Part shown: in pieces, positions 7,698 through 10,120 of the stretch | Numbering within the stretch: the first letter of the stretch is position 1 | Layout of the letters: every line of letters starts with the position of its first letter | Source: Christensenella sp. UBA1224 | GTDB taxonomy: Bacteria > Bacillota > Clostridia > Christensenellales > Aristaeellaceae | DNA: 10,120 nucleotides | Assembly (NCBI GenBank): GCA_002309235.1 | Contig: DBXA01000105.1 | Location: 32,602 to 42,721, forward strand | Reading direction: 5' to 3' | Notes under the pieces: generated by a model | Databases searched by the model: none | The model's input: only the letters and a program-made list of their open reading frames with translations | Told to the model about the DNA's origin: nothing | Program-made: the position numbers and the translations under genes

Positions 7698-8183
7698 TTA
7701 CTTATGCTGCTCCGCGGAGATCATATGGCGTATCTCATCCGCTCGCTTAATGATCTTTTCCTTCCAGTCGTCATCCTGCGCATCCAACTGGTATGTGCGG
7801 AATCCGTACAGCCTGCCAGAGGTGCAGATAACGGTCTCATCATCTACATGCAGGGATATGCGATATCTGTTCGGCAATTTCTGCGGGAGCGGGATGGAGC
7901 TTTTCGCCTGTACCTCCCTCTCGTGCCGGCTGCCGTTCACTATGCCGTCAAAGGATACGCCGTACAGTCTGAAAAGAGACCGGATATACCTCTCCGATCG
8001 GAAGGAGGACGTGTAGATCCAGACTTCGTAGCCCAGCTCCTGCAGCTTATTGATCAATTCCGGTGTGCCCAGGCGAAGCCTTTCCTGAAATATCAAGTTG
8101 AACGGGAACATGGGAGGCGGTTCCGTTTTATGTGTATCCGGCCGAACAAACAGCACCTCGTCCAGGTCGAAGGAGATGCGCAT
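7698..8183 (-). CDS. Small stand-alone HAD-superfamily protein (paralogue of its neighbour)
   Basis: With the start used here it is a 161-residue protein that is only a HAD domain. Motif I is ISFDLDEVLFV (D6, D8), motif II is VWIYTSS (T58), possible motif III lysines are K94 and K102, and motif IV is LHVDDE (D114, D115). All residues needed for a phosphatase are therefore present. There is little room for a cap domain, making it a C0-type HAD, a class that often acts on large substrates. It aligns along its length with the C-terminal half of the upstream gene product (shared DLDEV, FPF, ERLR-G-P, GY-IW-Y, DGI--G). I chose the ATG at 8181-8183 because it starts right before motif I and lies after AAAGGA, which overlaps the upstream stop codon. 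ATG at 8213 or TTG at 8219 would add 10 or 12 residues and overlap the upstream gene. The substrate is unknown. Confidence 0.8.
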   Translation of the reverse strand: MRISFDLDEVLFVRPDTHKTEPPPMFPFNLIFQERLRLGTPELINKLQELGYEVWIYTSSFRSERYIRSLFRLYGVSFDGIVNGSRHEREVQAKSSIPLPQKLPNRYRISLHVDDETVICTSGRLYGFRTYQLDAQDDDWKEKIIKRADEIRHMISAEQHK

Positions 8184-8199
8184 ACGCGCCGCGTTTCCT

Positions 8200-9084
8200 T
8201 TATTTTTTCTCATGATCAAGATTCTCTATCACATTAATGATCTCTCTGGACCATGTACCCGGGTCCCCGCTCAGGGAAAACTCCTCGAAGCTCCTGGTCC
8301 TGCCGTCAACGCGAAGCATACCGATGTTGTCAATATGGATCGTCTGCGCATACTGGCCGGCGATCATTTCCTCGATCTTTTTCCTGCCTGCTTCATTCAG
8401 CCTTTTGCGGGCGCCGCCTGTAATGATACCGTCCAGCTCCGCATGATGCAGATGGAACAAACGTCCGATATAATCGATGGAATAGTACTGCGCGGAATAG
8501 ACCCATATATCATACCCATGACTGCGCAGAGCGTAAAACAGGGAAGGTATGCCTGCCCGCAAGCGCTCCTTATACAGTTTGCGGAAAGGGAAACGCAGCG
8601 CTTTTTCCGCAGGCTCCTTCGGATCATGAACAAAGACAACCTCATCCAGATCCAGCGTTACGCGCCTGTCATGCCGCGCATGCTCAAGGGCGGAAACGAT
8701 ATCGCTCTCCTGCGTCACGTTTACGATCTTGATCCGGGCGTTCTTGAGGCCCATCCGTATCGCGGCCGCCCAGCGATGATGCCCGTTCAGCAGCATATAG
8801 CCGTTTGGATGCATCTTCTGGACCATAAGAGGCTCGCTGAAGCGGAATTCCAGATGATGCTTACGCGCTTCTCTGATATCTCTTTCATAGTGGGAGATGA
8901 TCTCATAATTCGGGCCGATATCGGGATCACAGAATTCATCCTCACGGTTCGGATGGAGATCCTTCAGATTGGCTTTCCGGATCAAGAGCCTCTCGGGAAC
9001 GGATGCTTTTACCGGGATACCGGTACCGCGGTATATATCCGCCTGTTCCTGTATGAATTGGGCAAATGCTGTATTGTTTGCCAT
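8200..9084 (-). CDS. ParB/sulfiredoxin-fold domain fused to a HAD-like domain
   Basis: This 294-residue two-domain protein starts with a region of about 140 residues. It carries a ParB N-terminal-like block at about 82-121: EPLMVQKMHPNGYMLLNGHH, then RWAAA and the strand NARIKIVNV. The NGHHR motif (100-104) corresponds to the nucleotide/phosphate-binding motif of the ParB/sulfiredoxin fold, found in ParB CTPases (GERR type) and in free-serine kinases such as SerK and SbnI. The second part, from about 140, is HAD-like: RRVTLDLDEVVFV (D145, D147), IWVYSAQ (S197) and TIHIDNI (D252), where an Asn replaces the second acid of motif IV. No partition-type helix-turn-helix is seen, so a plasmid-partition role is unlikely. 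AGGAGG lies four bases before the ATG. It is first in an operon with a second HAD protein and an OPA-like transporter, suggesting a role with a phosphorylated small molecule. Function is inferred; domain calls are firmer. Confidence 0.82.
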   Translation of the reverse strand: MANNTAFAQFIQEQADIYRGTGIPVKASVPERLLIRKANLKDLHPNREDEFCDPDIGPNYEIISHYERDIREARKHHLEFRFSEPLMVQKMHPNGYMLLNGHHRWAAAIRMGLKNARIKIVNVTQESDIVSALEHARHDRRVTLDLDEVVFVHDPKEPAEKALRFPFRKLYKERLRAGIPSLFYALRSHGYDIWVYSAQYYSIDYIGRLFHLHHAELDGIITGGARKRLNEAGRKKIEEMIAGQYAQTIHIDNIGMLRVDGRTRSFEEFSLSGDPGTWSREIINVIENLDHEKK

Positions 9085-9125
9085 TTTGCCTCCTGACGAT
9101 CGCCGTTTGCGAAATCCTTTGTATT

Positions 9126-9154
9126 ATTATATACCCATTGACCGCGGTCGGCAA
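9126..9154 (-). promoter_or_regulatory. Sigma-A promoter of the ParB-HAD operon, with internal palindrome
   Basis: On the minus strand, TTGCCG (plus 9149-9154) and TATAAT (plus 9126-9131) are separated by exactly 17 bp, and the -10 lies about 40 bp upstream of the start codon. The spacer contains a perfect 10-bp palindrome, GACCGCGGTC, at 9140-9149, positioned like an operator where a bound repressor would block RNA polymerase. Confidence 0.72.
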
Positions 9155-9211
9155 TCAAAACGATAGTGTTTTTCGAAGCGGGTCTTTTCACAAAATTCAC
9201 AAAAGTCAGGG

Positions 9212-9240
9212 TTGACAGTCATTTTTGAGCGTGCTATAAT
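9212..9240 (+). promoter_or_regulatory. Consensus sigma-A promoter of the trpB T-box leader
   Basis: TTGACA (9212-9217) and TATAAT (9235-9240) are both perfect consensus with a 17-bp spacer, so the start point should fall near 9247. Such a strong promoter fits a transcript controlled by attenuation rather than by initiation. A tandem repeat of TTCACAAAA (9187-9195 and 9196-9204) lies just upstream and is AT-rich like an UP element. Confidence 0.9.
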
Positions 9241-9246
9241 CCGTAC

Positions 9247-9546
9247 AACCGTTGAGGGAGAGTGAGTACCGCTCCGAAAGTACGATACAGCGAGCCGCGG
9301 ACAGTGTAAGCGCGGTGCGGGCACGGAGATGGGAATGGACTCCTGAGGGCAAACGGAAAGCCCAAATGGGTGAGTATGTGAGACGGAGAAGGCACTCCGA
9401 AAACAAAAGCCGGCGTATGATGGTGCGCGCATATTTATCGCCGCCGTGTACGTGCAGAGTGGGCGCTGTAAAGCGTCAAGCCGGGTGGCACCGCAGAAGC
9501 ATATCGCTTCTGTCCCAGCAAACAAGTGGGACAGAAGCGTTTTTTT
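9247..9546 (+). promoter_or_regulatory. T-box riboswitch, tRNA-Trp responsive
   Basis: This is a full T-box leader of about 300 nt that senses uncharged tRNA. The stem I start (GGGAGAGTGAGTACC), AG-bulge region (CAGCGAGCCG) and apical loop region (AGTGTAAGCGCGG) are recognisable. The specifier segment GGGAATGGACTCCTGAG places codon UGG (Trp) at 9336-9338. A stem III-like hairpin is at 9462-9477. The T-box, GGGTGGCACCGCAG, is at 9483-9496. The antiterminator pairs GGG 9483-9485 with CCC 9514-9516 and 9493-9500 with 9506-9513, leaving the bulge UGGCACC. Its 3' half is shared with the terminator, so the two are mutually exclusive. UGGC should pair with a tRNA end G-CCA, which matches the G discriminator of bacterial tRNA-Trp. 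Uncharged tRNA-Trp is expected to allow read-through into trpB. Confidence 0.95.
9505..9546 (+). terminator. T-box attenuator terminator
   Basis: A perfect 13-bp stem, CGCTTCTGTCCCA (9505-9517) with TGGGACAGAAGCG (9527-9539), encloses a nine-base loop and is followed by seven T residues (9540-9546). Bases 9506-9516 are also needed for the antiterminator, so binding of uncharged tRNA prevents its formation. Confidence 0.95.
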
Positions 9547-9590
9547 GTCCCGTCAAAACAGTCGGACACAGAATGAAAGGAGTTACCACA

Positions 9591-10120
9591 ATGGCAAACA
9601 AGAATGAGATCCCCTACAAAATCTACCTGGAAGAAAACGAGATGCCCAAAGAATGGTATAATGTCCGCGCGGATATGAAAAACAAGCCCGCGCCTCTCCT
9701 GAACCCCGGCACGCATAAGCCCATGACGGCAGAGGAGCTTGGCGGCGTGTTCTGTGAGGAGCTCGTGAAGCAGGAGCTCGACAATGATACACGCCTCATC
9801 CCGATCCCGCAGGAGATCCGTGATTTCTACAAGATGTACCGCCCTTCCCCGCTGGTACGCGCATACTGTCTGGAGAAGAAACTCGGCACCCCCGCCAAGA
9901 TCTACTACAAGTTCGAAGGCAATAACACATCCGGCAGCCATAAGCTGAACTCCGCCATCGCCCAGGCGTATTACGCCAAGAACCAGGGCCTCAAGGGTGT
10001 CACCACAGAAACCGGTGCCGGCCAGTGGGGTACCGCTCTCTCCATGGCGTGCGCTTATCTGGGGCTCGACTGCAAGGTGTATATGGTAAAGGTATCCTAT
10101 GAGCAGAAGCCCTTCCGCCG
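9591..10120 (+). CDS. trpB: Tryptophan synthase beta chain, TrpB2 type (5' part)
   Basis: The first 176 codons are present with no stop; the gene runs off the right edge. The protein is the TrpB2 form, which makes tryptophan from indole and serine using pyridoxal phosphate. The long N-terminus typical of TrpB2 is visible (EMPKEWYNVRADM, 17-29; NPGTHKPMTAEEL, 38-50; RLIPIPQEIRDFYKMYRPSP, 68-87). The PLP lysine is K118 in NNTSGSHKLNSA, and the catalytic glutamate is probably E140 in TTETGAGQWG. The visible end, VYMVKVSYEQKPF, is also characteristic of TrpB2. AAAGGAG at 9576-9582 lies eight bases before the ATG. The Trp-specific T-box immediately upstream independently supports the assignment. 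No other trp gene lies upstream, so it may work as a solitary enzyme for indole salvage; what follows downstream is unseen. Confidence 0.95.
   Translation, partial: MANKNEIPYKIYLEENEMPKEWYNVRADMKNKPAPLLNPGTHKPMTAEELGGVFCEELVKQELDNDTRLIPIPQEIRDFYKMYRPSPLVRAYCLEKKLGTPAKIYYKFEGNNTSGSHKLNSAIAQAYYAKNQGLKGVTTETGAGQWGTALSMACAYLGLDCKVYMVKVSYEQKPFR

Noticed and set aside
8184..8219. Longer N-terminus for the small HAD protein from TTG 8219 or ATG 8213
   Set aside because: Neither has a good ribosome binding site, both overlap the upstream coding region, and the HAD motif I begins right after the ATG at 8183. They cannot be fully excluded.
8200..9084. Chromosome or plasmid partition protein ParB
   Set aside because: Only the N-terminal fold resembles ParB. 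There is no helix-turn-helix DNA-binding domain, no ParA partner, and the rest of the protein is HAD-like.
8098..9096. A 332-codon open frame on the plus strand opposite the ParB-HAD gene
   Set aside because: It is antisense to a gene with clear conserved motifs and a strong ribosome binding site; its own translation shows no recognisable domain. It is a by-product of the G+C-rich codon pattern.
1..10120. CRISPR arrays, insertion sequences, phage genes, tRNA or rRNA genes
   Set aside because: I saw no regularly spaced repeats, transposase or integrase motifs, terminal inverted repeats, or tRNA/rRNA signatures on reading through both strands.

Overview
The window looks like a Firmicutes chromosome, most likely Clostridia. 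The support is a tRNA-sensing T-box leader, strong AGGAGG-type ribosome binding sites, an LplB/YtcP-type sugar ABC importer and rho-independent terminators. Base composition is moderate, and richer in G+C on the right side than on the left. The species cannot be read from the sequence. The solute-binding protein has a plain cleavable signal peptide with no lipobox cysteine, which narrows the lineage only if that turns out to be a trait of a clade.

Left region (1-6284): the 5' end of an HD-domain phosphohydrolase gene runs off the left edge on the minus strand. Next to it is an AraC-family regulator, also on the minus strand. Divergent from the regulator, across 105 bp, is a four-gene plus-strand operon: a cytosolic sulfatase of the formylglycine (Cys) type, two ABC permeases, and a secreted solute-binding protein, closed by a strong terminator. 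I read it as a system that imports a sulfated sugar or oligosaccharide and desulfates it inside the cell, probably switched on by the AraC protein. The transporter ATPase, the sulfatase-maturing enzyme and any glycoside hydrolase are not in the window.

Middle region (6445-9131, minus strand): a three-gene operon from a good sigma-A promoter. In transcription order it encodes (i) a fusion of a ParB/sulfiredoxin-fold domain carrying an NGHHR motif to a minimal HAD-phosphatase-like domain, (ii) a stand-alone paralogue of that HAD domain, and (iii) a major-facilitator transporter with both arginines expected of organophosphate:phosphate antiporters. ParB/sulfiredoxin-fold proteins include free-serine kinases (SerK, SbnI). 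The operon therefore has a phospho-metabolite theme (possible kinase, possible phosphatases, organophosphate antiporter) and is the best candidate here for an undescribed system.

Right region (9212-10120): a perfect-consensus promoter drives a complete T-box riboswitch with a UGG (Trp) specifier, antiterminator and terminator. It controls a trpB2-type tryptophan synthase beta chain that runs off the right edge. This gene and the ParB-HAD operon are divergent and share the 9085-9211 promoter region.
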